From assembly GCA_965242905.1 (NCBI GenBank), contig CBDETM010000002.1, positions 4,340,001 through 4,404,000 of the forward strand: a stretch of DNA of 64,000 nucleotides. The letters are read 5' to 3'. The position numbers and the translations under genes were made by a program. Origin of the DNA: Bin5 sp965242905 (lineage in GTDB: Bacteria > Chloroflexota > Anaerolineae > Caldilineales > Caldilineaceae). Numbering within the stretch: the stretch's first letter is position 1; each line of letters begins with the position of its first letter. The notes under the pieces were generated by a model, which saw nothing but the letters and a program-made list of their open reading frames with translations, had not been told where the DNA came from and made no database searches. Shown piece by piece: positions 50,667-59,548 of this stretch.

Positions 50667-51740
50667 ATGCTGGCCGCGACCCCAGAAGTCCGCTCCCACT
50701 ATGAAACGGACCGGGATCCGGCTCCATTTATCCCCTTTGTCCAGGCAGTCGGGCGCGGCGAAAAACTCAAGCGCGATCTTACCTACGAGGAGTCTGTCGA
50801 AGCTCTGCGCCAGATCGTCGACCAGACCTGCTCTCCGGCACAGGCCGGCGCCTTCCTGATTGCACAGAGAGTGAAAGGCGAGGCTGTCGACGAGATTCGG
50901 GGTTTCACCGCGCTGTTAAGGGCAGAAACGATTGCACAAATCCGACCCCGTATCGAGGGGCTGCTCGACCTTGCCGTGCCCTACGACGGCAAGGTAAGGA
51001 GCGTGCAACTGGCGCCTGCCATCGCCATTATTCTTGCCGAGATCGGGCTGCCGGTCGTCCTGCATGGTGATGAAGGTGTACCCACCAAGGAGGGCTTCGG
51101 GCCGGGACCGGTTCTGCGCGAACTGGGTGTCGCCGTTGACTTGGAACCCGATGCCGTGCAACTCATGATCGAAGCCGTCGGGGTCGGCTACCTGTCAGCT
51201 GCACACTTCGCCCCGCAATGGCATGCCCTACTGCCGCTGCGCCGCCAGTTCGGCCTTCGAACCGTGCTCAACAGCGTGGAGAAACTCCTGAACCCGGCTA
51301 ACGCTCCCTACCAGGTCAGCGGATTCTTCCACGGAAACTACATCGAACGATTGCGCGCCGTCCAGACCGGCACCAAACGTAGCTACATAGTCCAGGGAGA
51401 AGAAGGTTCCGTCGAAATGGCCGTCGGACGCAAGTCACACGTATTCGCTGAAGACGCGGTAGACGATTTAGTCCTTGACCCCGACGCCCTCGGTCACCAG
51501 GAGAGGGTACGTGTGCCCGGACCCGCAGACGCATCAGGCCACGCAGCCCTGAATTCCGCCGTACTCGCAGACGCCGAATGCGACGCCACTGAGCAGGCCT
51601 GCCTGACCGCTGGTGTCATCCTCCAACTCTTCGACTTGGCTAAGGATATTCCGGATGGGATAGCCCGCGTCAGGAAAGTCCTCAAAAGCGGCGCAGCACG
51701 GGCCCGCTTGGAGCGGGTAGTGGTCGCCAGCCGGGCCTGA
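50667..51740 (+). CDS. TrpD2/YbiB-type phosphoribosyltransferase-family protein
   Basis: The 357-residue protein has the anthranilate phosphoribosyltransferase-like plan: an N-terminal helical domain (LTYEESVEALRQIVDQ, GAFLIAQRVKGE), the region VVLHGDEG in place of the glycine-rich loop, and GLRTVLNSVEKLLNPAN near the second loop. The altered phosphoribosyl-binding loops and the NxxEKLLNP stretch fit the TrpD2/YbiB group, which binds nucleic acid and lacks the tryptophan reaction. No other trp genes are near. It is the third gene after the reductase and probably in its operon. Confidence 0.78.
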   Translation: MLAATPEVRSHYETDRDPAPFIPFVQAVGRGEKLKRDLTYEESVEALRQIVDQTCSPAQAGAFLIAQRVKGEAVDEIRGFTALLRAETIAQIRPRIEGLLDLAVPYDGKVRSVQLAPAIAIILAEIGLPVVLHGDEGVPTKEGFGPGPVLRELGVAVDLEPDAVQLMIEAVGVGYLSAAHFAPQWHALLPLRRQFGLRTVLNSVEKLLNPANAPYQVSGFFHGNYIERLRAVQTGTKRSYIVQGEEGSVEMAVGRKSHVFAEDAVDDLVLDPDALGHQERVRVPGPADASGHAALNSAVLADAECDATEQACLTAGVILQLFDLAKDIPDGIARVRKVLKSGAARARLERVVVASRA

Positions 51741-51792
51741 ACAACCCTCGGCAATCCTTCCAGCTGCGTCACCCCCCCTTAGTGAATTGAAA

Positions 51793-53463
51793 TCAAGTCC
51801 CCGTCCCGTCCTGATCGTCTTCCTTTGCCAACAGGTCTTTTGCCAGCGCTAGGGCCTCGCCAACGTCGGCGACAGATCCCGATGCCCGGGCCTCCGCCAA
51901 TTCCCGCAGAATCTTCCCCACAACCGGGCCAGGAGCCAGCCCAAATTGTTCCATTAATCTGTGACCGTCCATTAGCGGAGCGGTCAGATGATCCGCAGGC
52001 CGCGAAAACGCGTAGTCAAAGAGTCCGTCCATGGCCCTGAGGAATCGGCCCCACTCAGATCCTCGCTCCCTCCCGGTTGCTTGCAAGTCAGAGACTGCCT
52101 GGAGTGTAACGTCCAGCCCGTCGAGTGGTTGCCTCGCACCCCCCGACCCCAACCCACGCACGAACTGTTGCCCGGCCACAACGCTGCCCGCGTCCCGAAA
52201 GAACCGATAGGCTGCCCGCCGGCCGATTCGCTCTTCCTCCTCAGTGAGCGCCGTGACCAGCCTGCGGGGGACGCTGTGCCTTCTCGCAACGCTCCCCGCC
52301 AGGAGGACCTCTCGCCTGCTGAATCGGAATGACGCAACGCGTCGACCGGCTATCTCTGCGCTCAACTCCTGGTGCCCAGCGCGCGACTGTCCTTCGGCGC
52401 CGTTCTCGACTTCCTCAGTGGCGCTTCTGGCCTTGCCCGTATCGTGCAACAGCGCATGCCATACAAGCCATCCCGCTCGGTCGTGACCGGCCGCGATCTC
52501 TTCGCAGAAATGAGTGCGCAGCGCTTCCGTCCAGGGCACGAGAGACTGTGCCAGTGTACTGTCCTCTGGCGCTGGTCCCCCTCGCAGCCAGTCCCGCAGT
52601 TCCCCGGCATAGTGAGTCGCCAACAGGCTGTGGTCGTAGGCATCAAGATGGTGCCGCGACGACTGCTGCACGCCCTGTAGTGCTTTGACCTCGGGCAACA
52701 GATAGGTAAGTAGTCCAAGCTCATCCAGCTCCCGGATTCCAACGTCCGGCCCCGAGCAGTCCAGGAGCTTCCACATCTCCTGCCGCAGACGCTCCGCGCT
52801 GACGGAAACAACTGTCCCGGCCAGTGCTGAGATCTGCTTCCGCGTTTCATGCTCTATCGAAAATCCCAACTGAACAGCCAGGCGCACCGCACGCAATAAC
52901 CTGATCGGGTCGCTGCCCAGACTCCCTTCAGAAACTCGCCGCAACCTGCTAGACGAAATGTCCGCAATCCCGTTGCATTCGTCAATCAGCCTCGGCAAGC
53001 TGTCCGGCGATATCCTCAACGCCAGTGCATTGGCACTGAAGTCGCGCGCCAGCAGATCCGAACGTAGGTCGCCCCGCAGCGCGGCAGCATCACACTCAAT
53101 CCGCTGGCCGTCAGCACACTTCCCGATCAACCGGGCAACATCTCTCTTTTCGTCTAGTGGATAGTAGGCCCAGCCGAGCCTGTCCGCCACGCGTCGCGCC
53201 AGAGGCAGTACCGGCCCACATAGGACCAGGTCCAGATCCGTTGTGAAAGCAGGAGTTTTTGAACGAGCAATTGGGCCCCGGACGCCGTCGTGAGACTGTC
53301 CATCCACCGTCAACATGGACCAGCCCGGAATCGAGGAGATGCCCAGCAGATGATCCCGCACCGCGCCACCGACGATATACACCGACCCTCGCTCCGCCAT
53401 GAAGGCATCGAGGACCCGCGCAACTGCGTCTCCTGCTGACTGGTCTGAAGCGATTTCGTGCAT
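51793..53463 (-). CDS. CCA-type tRNA nucleotidyltransferase / poly(A) polymerase family with HD domain
   Basis: The 556-residue protein has the class II head: VYIVGGAVRDHLLG (about 28-41), the catalytic DLDLVLCG (about 75-82), RDFSANALAL and the RRVSEGSLGSDPIRLLRAVRL region that follows the nucleotide-binding helix. An HD-type domain with WHALLHDTGKARS lies in the second half, and the C-terminal part is long. It adds CCA or A residues to RNA 3' ends. The second half resembles bacterial CCA enzymes with HD phosphatase-like domains. Inserted residues separate the GGAVRD and DLD motifs (VDGQSHDGVRG). It converges with the TrpD2-like gene. Confidence 0.87.
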   Translation of the reverse strand: MHEIASDQSAGDAVARVLDAFMAERGSVYIVGGAVRDHLLGISSIPGWSMLTVDGQSHDGVRGPIARSKTPAFTTDLDLVLCGPVLPLARRVADRLGWAYYPLDEKRDVARLIGKCADGQRIECDAAALRGDLRSDLLARDFSANALALRISPDSLPRLIDECNGIADISSSRLRRVSEGSLGSDPIRLLRAVRLAVQLGFSIEHETRKQISALAGTVVSVSAERLRQEMWKLLDCSGPDVGIRELDELGLLTYLLPEVKALQGVQQSSRHHLDAYDHSLLATHYAGELRDWLRGGPAPEDSTLAQSLVPWTEALRTHFCEEIAAGHDRAGWLVWHALLHDTGKARSATEEVENGAEGQSRAGHQELSAEIAGRRVASFRFSRREVLLAGSVARRHSVPRRLVTALTEEEERIGRRAAYRFFRDAGSVVAGQQFVRGLGSGGARQPLDGLDVTLQAVSDLQATGRERGSEWGRFLRAMDGLFDYAFSRPADHLTAPLMDGHRLMEQFGLAPGPVVGKILRELAEARASGSVADVGEALALAKDLLAKEDDQDGTGT

Positions 53464-53523
53464 GGCCCAAAGGGAGAATACCCGAAACGAAAGATCGTGG
53501 TCGACCTGCGCTGTCTGTCTTGG

Positions 53524-55074
53524 TCAGACCATCGCCTCAATCAGCATCGGCCCCGGCTCTTCGATCCCCCGACGTAACGCCGCCGTGAAAGCATCGGCGC
53601 TCTCAACGCGGACCGCCGGGACGCCCATACCTTTGGACAAGGAGACCCAGTCCAACTCCGGGGAGTCAAGCCGCATCATTGCCTGCGCATGGGCGCCAGG
53701 ATCAGCGCTGCCTCCCACATTCAGCAGTTCGCCCTGCAAAATGCGGTAACTGCGGTTGGCGAAGATGACGTTCACGACCTTCAACGACTCACGCGCCTGC
53801 GTCCAAAGCGCCTGCAACGTATACATGCCGGAGCCGTCGCCCTCCATGGCAAAAACCTGCCGCTCCGGGCAGGCCACAGCCGCTCCCGTCGCTGCCGGCA
53901 AGCCTTGGCCGATTGAGCCGCCGGTCACGTGTAGCCAGTCATGCGGCGGCGCCGTCTCCGTATGAGGATATGCCTGTCGGCCGCACGTAACCGACTCATC
54001 GGCCACAATCGCGTTTTCCGGCATCAACGCGCAGAGCGCAGTCCAAACCGCATCCGGCGTAAGTTCGCCTGCCGGCAGGGACGGCCTATCATATCGCGCA
54101 GTCGCCGGTGGAGTCGACGGCGTACCCAGCTCTTCGCTCAGCGCATCGAGCGCACCGGGTACATCCTCATCCTCGGCCGCGAACAGATGGATCTCCGCGT
54201 CTGGCGGAGCTAGTCGGCTGGGGCTGTCCGGGTAGGCAAAGAAACCCACCGGGTCCTTTGCGCCTACCAGGACCACATGGCGTGCTCCGGCCAGGAGTGC
54301 AACGGCCTGATCGACAGGGTAAGGAAGTCGCGCAAGAACAGGGCGCCCCGCTCCCCTTGAAACCCTTGCGGCCGCGCGATTCCCGACAACCCGGGCATTC
54401 GCTCCCACCGCGATCCTGCAGGCAAGTTCGCTGACCCCTGCGCTGCCCATGACCTGGTCGCCCACCAGAAGAACGGTCTCTTCTCCCCGTCTCAGTAGCT
54501 GAGCAATGGCGGAGATACGATCTTCAGGAACGGTAGCCAGCGGCGACGCGCCCTGAGTCGCAGCCGGGCCCTCCGCCTCGCCCCAAGCCGAGTCCGCCGG
54601 CAGAATCAGTGTTGCCACCTGGCCCGGGGGCGTACGTGCAGCCGCAATTGCAGCTGCTCCGTCGTCTGCCACAACGCCTGAGTTAGGCGAAGTGCGCACC
54701 CAGCCCGAAACCGGGCGGGCCAGTCCCTCAATGTCACATGTCAGCGGCGCATCATACTTGAGGTGATAGGTTGCGTGATCGCCGACAATGTTCACAATCG
54801 GCGAATGGGCCTTCCGCCCGTTATGCAGATTGGAGATCCCATTGCCCAGCCCAGGCCCCAAATGCAGAAGCGTCGCCGCCGGTTTGCCGGTCATGCGTGC
54901 ATATCCGTCTGCGCAACCGGTCGCGACGCCCTCAAACAGACACAGGACCGAGTGCATCTGCGGCACTGAGTCCAGCGCGGCTACAAAGTGCATCTCCGAC
55001 GTGCCGGGATTCATGAAGCAGGTGTCTACACCGCCGTCGAATAGAGTGCGAATTAGTGCCTGTGCGCCGTTCAT
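53524..55074 (-). CDS. Thiamine-diphosphate enzyme, acetolactate synthase/benzoylformate decarboxylase-like
   Basis: From the ATG at 55074, with GGAG nine bases upstream, the protein is 516 residues; the longer frame adds a hydrophobic leader I do not accept. It has the three-domain ThDP layout: an N-terminal PYR domain with the conserved Glu (LFEGVATGCADGYARM) and PGTSE, and a C-terminal PP domain with the ThDP motif MEGDGSGMYTLQALW...FANRSY. It splits or joins 2-oxo acids. A small subunit gene is absent and the length is below that of biosynthetic IlvB, so a decarboxylase role is also possible. Confidence 0.87.
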   Translation of the reverse strand: MNGAQALIRTLFDGGVDTCFMNPGTSEMHFVAALDSVPQMHSVLCLFEGVATGCADGYARMTGKPAATLLHLGPGLGNGISNLHNGRKAHSPIVNIVGDHATYHLKYDAPLTCDIEGLARPVSGWVRTSPNSGVVADDGAAAIAAARTPPGQVATLILPADSAWGEAEGPAATQGASPLATVPEDRISAIAQLLRRGEETVLLVGDQVMGSAGVSELACRIAVGANARVVGNRAAARVSRGAGRPVLARLPYPVDQAVALLAGARHVVLVGAKDPVGFFAYPDSPSRLAPPDAEIHLFAAEDEDVPGALDALSEELGTPSTPPATARYDRPSLPAGELTPDAVWTALCALMPENAIVADESVTCGRQAYPHTETAPPHDWLHVTGGSIGQGLPAATGAAVACPERQVFAMEGDGSGMYTLQALWTQARESLKVVNVIFANRSYRILQGELLNVGGSADPGAHAQAMMRLDSPELDWVSLSKGMGVPAVRVESADAFTAALRRGIEEPGPMLIEAMV

Positions 55075-55131
55075 AGCATATACTCCGGACAGGGCAAAAG
55101 ATAAACACCAAAACAACCGTCGTGCGTCGTG

Positions 55132-56724
55132 CTATGACGCTTCGTCAGAATCGTCAGGGGTCAGGTCGGACACCATCTGCTGCCATGCTTCTGCCGCCTC
55201 AGACGCGGTCTGCTCGGAAGGTGGCTCATCACCATAGCGGGCCTCGTCGTAAGCCCCGGTGATTGTCTGAACCAGTCCTCCTTCAAAACCAGGCTGGTCG
55301 GCGAGGCGGCCCCCGTAGCGCCTGGGCGTCTCACCCTGTAACCTGGGCGCGTTTCGCATATGTGCGGCTTCCAGAAGCCGCTGGTAGATAAGACGTATCA
55401 GGCGCCGCGTGTCGCTCTCCCCTTCTAACGACAAAAAAGGGTCCGGGTCCTCAGGAAGAGGCCCGAACCGAGAACGCAGACGTGCCCAAAGTTCGGCGAG
55501 CTGCGACTGCAGCAAGCTCGCCGTCAAAACCGATTCCCGTACCTCGTCGCTCTCCTCCTCGGGATTGCTTCGCAACTGGCGAAGGACAAGCATGAAAATG
55601 ATGAAAACGCCAGCGGCTACCACAAGCAGAGCAACCCAGCGGAACGGCTCCGGCATCGCCTCCACGGCCCTTTCGGGCGGCTCAGGCAGCGGCTCCGGGG
55701 TGGGGGCATCAGCAAACTCAGTCCGCTCAGTTTCCTGTGAACGGTCCCCAAACAGGCTGCGCAGCAGACGTATCAGGTACTCCAGCAGAATGAAGAACGG
55801 GTAGGCGACAATCGTTATGATCCAAATCAGTACGGTACTTACGCCCTGCCAGATCCACCCCAGTACGCTCCAAAGAATAGCCGCATCTTCCGGTTGGATG
55901 ATTAACCCGACCAACAGGGCCATGCCCAGCATGACGCAGATTGTCATGGCGATGCCCACCATCCAACCCCGGTTGGGAATCAGCTGTGACACGCGTGCCC
56001 TGCGCCGCCACCCGCCGGATTTCCCCAGGTTGGCGACGCCCAACCCCGCCAGCCCTGAACCGGCAAAAAGCAACAACAACCATATGGAATTGGAGAGTTG
56101 CCCGCCAGCCGCCGTATACGTGCTGCCGCCCGTTTCAGGCTGCCCCACAGCAGGTACCGGCGGAAGGATCCAGGCAAACAGGGCCAGCGCAGCACCCCCC
56201 GAGAGAAACGCCCTCCAGATTTCGTCGTGCCGGTACTGGCCGTGCCCGTCCAGCGCGCCGCGCAGCCACAGAAAGATGCCCAGGAGCAGAAAGAGAAGCG
56301 TTCCGGGAACCTCAATGGGAACGGCGTCCCAATAAATCAGATCGTAGCCTGCAGCTATCAACCAGCGCGGGTCCACCAGCCAGAAATCAGGCCGCTGAAA
56401 GCGCATCCACAGCAGAAAAAGGATCGCCGCAAATCCAAAGGTGGCAATATGCTGCCGTATCTGGTTCGTTCTTCGAAAACTCCTGCGTTCTGCCAGGGTC
56501 GGCATGGTCCAGCGCGCAAACGTAAAACTGAGCATCGGCAGTACGACAACCATCCACGGGGACATCAGGGGCGCAGACAGAGAGGGGGCCAGAAAGCCCT
56601 GCAGCAGCAGCATCCAGGGCCAGATCCAGCAGAAGCGCATGACCCCCACAAGCGCCGGCAACAGCAGCCCGTCTACGCTATTCCACTCGGTATGCCTCCA
56701 GGGCACAGCGATCTGCGAACTCAT
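55132..56724 (-). CDS. Multi-spanning DUF4129 membrane protein
   Basis: The 530-residue protein has about eight membrane helices in the first 350 residues, including a run VLIWIITIVAYPFFILLEYL. A single later helix is followed by an acidic linker and a C-terminal DUF4129 domain (about 440-515: LIRLIYQRLLEAAHMRNAPR, TPRRYGGRLA). In many bacteria this domain is fused or next to transglutaminases, forming a system with MoxR ATPase and DUF58 proteins. The two partners lie directly upstream on this strand, but no transglutaminase gene is visible here. Function unproven, probably membrane or secretion related. Confidence 0.8.
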   Translation of the reverse strand: MSSQIAVPWRHTEWNSVDGLLLPALVGVMRFCWIWPWMLLLQGFLAPSLSAPLMSPWMVVVLPMLSFTFARWTMPTLAERRSFRRTNQIRQHIATFGFAAILFLLWMRFQRPDFWLVDPRWLIAAGYDLIYWDAVPIEVPGTLLFLLLGIFLWLRGALDGHGQYRHDEIWRAFLSGGAALALFAWILPPVPAVGQPETGGSTYTAAGGQLSNSIWLLLLFAGSGLAGLGVANLGKSGGWRRRARVSQLIPNRGWMVGIAMTICVMLGMALLVGLIIQPEDAAILWSVLGWIWQGVSTVLIWIITIVAYPFFILLEYLIRLLRSLFGDRSQETERTEFADAPTPEPLPEPPERAVEAMPEPFRWVALLVVAAGVFIIFMLVLRQLRSNPEEESDEVRESVLTASLLQSQLAELWARLRSRFGPLPEDPDPFLSLEGESDTRRLIRLIYQRLLEAAHMRNAPRLQGETPRRYGGRLADQPGFEGGLVQTITGAYDEARYGDEPPSEQTASEAAEAWQQMVSDLTPDDSDEAS

Positions 56725-56781
56725 CTGTCAGTTTCTTCCGTCGTCAACCGGAGTGAGAAAGCACTATCAGCCGCATGGTCA

Positions 56782-58029
56782 TTAGCCCGCCGCAGCGGGC
56801 GCCTCCAGGTCGGGCATCTCCAATTCGGCTTCCACGGTCAGCTCCTCGAGGACCTTCTGCGACAGCTGCCGGAAGGCCACGCCCGGAATAGCTCTGTCTA
56901 GGGTCAGCCCGCCGATGCCCAACAGCGTGACCGCAAAGCCCCGACCGTGCAGATCGATGAGCACGCGGCGAAGATTCTCCGGCAACGTCGCGCTGACCAG
57001 CACGATCGATGTGCCGGTTCGCAAATGGTCGACCTCCTGTTGCAGGACCCGTTCAATCGTTGTGTGGGGCACACCTACACAGTAAGCCAGCGCCTCAAGG
57101 ACGCTGGTCAGTTGCCGGGGGTGCGCACCGGGAAGAATGCGCACTCGCCTGCCCGCGTACATCATGCTGTTTGCGAAGATTCCGAACTCTTCTCCCTGCA
57201 TCTGCGCCCAGCGGGCTATCGAAGCGCCGGCGCTGATGGCAAATTCGCGCAGTGCCGGATCTACCCCTTCAAAACGATGATGAAAGGTACGAATATTGAC
57301 AAAAATCGCCAGCGGGCGGGAAGCGGAAGGTTCGAACAGCTTGGTCTGAAGTTCCTGGCGTCGGGCCGTCGCCTTCCAGTGAATGTGACGAAAATTGTCA
57401 CCGGGAAGATACTCGCGTACGCCGCTGACCCGCAAAGGATCTTCAATCAGTCTGTTCTGGCTTTGGTGGTCCCCAAACGGGTGGCGGGCTTCTAGTCCCA
57501 ATTCCGGCAGCGTATACATCCGGGGATAGACCAGGAGCAGCGACGTGTCGGGATTCTCCTTGAACTGGCTCCGAAAACCGAAAATGTCACCGCCAATGAG
57601 TTGAACCGGTCCGAACCTCCAGGCGCCCCGCTGCGTGCCGGTAACCCTGTAACGGCGGATCACCCGTTGGTAGATACCCAGTGAGAAGAGGTTGACAAGA
57701 ACGCGTCGCGTAGGCAGATAGTGCCTCGCTCGTTCTTCCGGTTCCAAGTCTAGCGCAACGGGAATGTCATCCTCGCAGCGCAACCAGGCAAGCGGCAGCG
57801 GCTTAGCGTTTGTCACCTCCAAATGAAGGTCGGTCTCTTCGCCGAAAAAGAGATGATCGACGCTGAAACGACGCCTGTAAGTCACCTCGGAAAGGCTGTA
57901 GCGACTCCAAAGCCAGACAACGAGCCCAAGCAGGCCCAGGATCAGCGCCATCGTGAAGATGAGACTGTTGCGCGTGGCAAGCGCCAGAACCAGTATTACG
58001 ACCGAGGCCGTCCAACCAGCGCGCCCCAT
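56782..58029 (-). CDS. DUF58 domain protein
   Basis: The 415-residue protein has two close N-terminal membrane helices (about 8-45) and the DUF58 signature REYLPGDNFRHIHWKATARRQELQTKLFEP split across about residues 205-235. A von Willebrand-like fold follows, with an SATLP segment after a TSIVLV strand. DUF58 proteins accompany MoxR ATPases and are thought to be chaperone targets or partners in assembly of membrane complexes. Its start codon overlaps the MoxR stop by one base (TGATG), showing translational coupling. A DUF4129 protein follows after 57 bases. Confidence 0.87.
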   Translation of the reverse strand: MGRAGWTASVVILVLALATRNSLIFTMALILGLLGLVVWLWSRYSLSEVTYRRRFSVDHLFFGEETDLHLEVTNAKPLPLAWLRCEDDIPVALDLEPEERARHYLPTRRVLVNLFSLGIYQRVIRRYRVTGTQRGAWRFGPVQLIGGDIFGFRSQFKENPDTSLLLVYPRMYTLPELGLEARHPFGDHQSQNRLIEDPLRVSGVREYLPGDNFRHIHWKATARRQELQTKLFEPSASRPLAIFVNIRTFHHRFEGVDPALREFAISAGASIARWAQMQGEEFGIFANSMMYAGRRVRILPGAHPRQLTSVLEALAYCVGVPHTTIERVLQQEVDHLRTGTSIVLVSATLPENLRRVLIDLHGRGFAVTLLGIGGLTLDRAIPGVAFRQLSQKVLEELTVEAELEMPDLEAPAAAG

Positions 58030-59126
58030 CAGCCCGAAAGAGAACTTCGCTCGTCACCGCCCGGGCCGTTTACCGGAGTCTCCGGAGCCACGGCTGCCTC
58101 CAGCTCCTGCTCCAGGTCCGCGCCGAACGTACCAAGTTGGTCGGACGGTTCTGTCGTGGCAGGGACTTCCTGCCAGTTCTCCTCAACCGGAACGGGTACC
58201 GAGCCAATGATGCCGTCCAGTACACTGGCAACGGACGTCCCGTGCAAACGTGTGTCAGGGCCGGGGATCAGCCGGTGGCGGAGTACTGGCGGGGCGAGCT
58301 GCTGGATATCGTCGGGCGTAACGTAGGACCGCCCCTGGATCGCTGCCAGGGCCTGGACTGTGCGATAGAAAGCAAGACTTCCTCGCGGACTGACGCCGAG
58401 ATCGAGCGCCTTGTCTTCTCGCGTAGCCTGGACCAGGTCGAGAAGATAGTCCTCCAGGACAGGGTGAACAAAAACCTCTCGACAGATCGCTACCGCCTGG
58501 CGGATGTCTTCTGCCTCGACGATAGCCCTGACACGGGTCAGGGGATTGTCTGCGCGAAAACGGTGCAGAATCAGCCGCTCCTCTTCCCGTTCAGGATAGC
58601 CCAGTGCCAGTTGAATCAGGAAGCGGTCCATCTGGGCCTCTGGCAAAGGAAATGTGCCCGCCAGCTCAACCGGATTCTGCGTCGCCATCAGAAAGAACGG
58701 GTAAGGCAGCGCGTGGCTGACCCCGTCCACCGTAACGTGCCGCTCTTCCATTGCCTCCAACAGGGCGCTCTGCGTACGTGGGCCGGCCCGGTTTATCTCG
58801 TCGGCGAGAACGATGCCCGCCAGAACCGGGCCGGGACGGTATTCGAAGTCATCCGTCTTGCGGTTGTAAACACTGACGCCCACAATGTCCGACGGCAGCA
58901 GGTCGGGCGTGAACTGGATGCGCTGAAAGCTGATGCCCAGAGAGGCTGCCAGCGTTTTCGCCAGCATCGTCTTGCCGATCCCCGGTACATCTTCAAGCAA
59001 TACGTGACCTTCGCAGAAGAGTGCCACCAGCAGCTGATCTACGATTTCGTCCTTGCCTACGATTACCTGGGCAACGTTTTCCCGCAGCCGCTGAGCAAGG
59101 TCCTGTACTATGGCGATGTCTGACAT
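58029..59126 (-). CDS. MoxR-family AAA+ ATPase
   Basis: The ATG at 59126, with AGGAG six bases upstream, gives 365 residues. The upstream frame is not used. Walker A is EDVPGIGKT (Lys52), Walker B is LADE (Asp109-Glu110), and the later ATQNP motif is sensor 1. The C-terminal helical lid is typical, with a Glu/Ala-rich tail of 50 residues beyond the usual end. MoxR ATPases act as chaperones for the maturation of complexes. Here it opens a MoxR-DUF58-DUF4129 unit whose target is not visible in the window. Confidence 0.92.
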   Translation of the reverse strand: MSDIAIVQDLAQRLRENVAQVIVGKDEIVDQLLVALFCEGHVLLEDVPGIGKTMLAKTLAASLGISFQRIQFTPDLLPSDIVGVSVYNRKTDDFEYRPGPVLAGIVLADEINRAGPRTQSALLEAMEERHVTVDGVSHALPYPFFLMATQNPVELAGTFPLPEAQMDRFLIQLALGYPEREEERLILHRFRADNPLTRVRAIVEAEDIRQAVAICREVFVHPVLEDYLLDLVQATREDKALDLGVSPRGSLAFYRTVQALAAIQGRSYVTPDDIQQLAPPVLRHRLIPGPDTRLHGTSVASVLDGIIGSVPVPVEENWQEVPATTEPSDQLGTFGADLEQELEAAVAPETPVNGPGGDERSSLSG

Positions 59127-59466
59127 GGATTCTCCTAAGTCGATCGCACGACAGCAGATCCGCCCTGTCGAATTGCGGTCGAGGAACAGCAGCTGCCCTT
59201 TTGACACCGACCGACCAGGTTTTCGACTGGCTGGATAGGTCGCTTCAACCCGTCAGAGAAGACTTGAGATTGAGAGGCCTCACGAAGCGGGCCGTAGAGA
59301 ATACATCTGTGGGAGTATAGCAGCCGCTCCACCGAACGGCAAAGGAGATGGAGTCTAATTCTGACAGCTGCTTAGGCCGCGACAGGAGGCGTCGACCGGC
59401 TCAAACGGAGTTTAGGAAAGACACAAGGGTCGTTGACATTTCCTTCCAATCAGCTGTTCTACCGCA

Positions 59467-59488
59467 GGGGCACCACTTGCGGGTGCCC
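59467..59488. repeat. Dispersed palindrome, copy R4
   Basis: GGGGCACCACTTGCGGGTGCCC pairs across the ACTTGC loop, with the same layout as R1-R3. A 45-base module (59493-59537) directly follows and matches 849-893 next to R1. Confidence 0.7.
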
Positions 59489-59492
59489 TCGT

Positions 59493-59537
59493 GGATTGAC
59501 TACATTATGGGCCTGCACTTCTCAGGTCAGACCAACG
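59493..59537. repeat. 45-base module directly after R4
   Basis: It begins GGATTGACTACATTATGGGC and ends GTCAGACCAACG, matching 849-893 at most positions. The palindrome and module together are about 70 bases here. Confidence 0.65.
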
Positions 59538-59548
59538 ACAAAAAACTC

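Larger units (their letters stand above)
59127..59548. other. 422-bp intergenic stretch
   Basis: It holds palindrome R4 and the shared module, listed separately. I see no gene and no clear promoter for the MoxR unit. Confidence 0.55.

Noticed and set aside
50667..51740. Calling the phosphoribosyltransferase-like gene trpD
   Set aside because: The glycine-rich phosphoribosyl loop is altered and no tryptophan genes are nearby; TrpD2/YbiB fits better.
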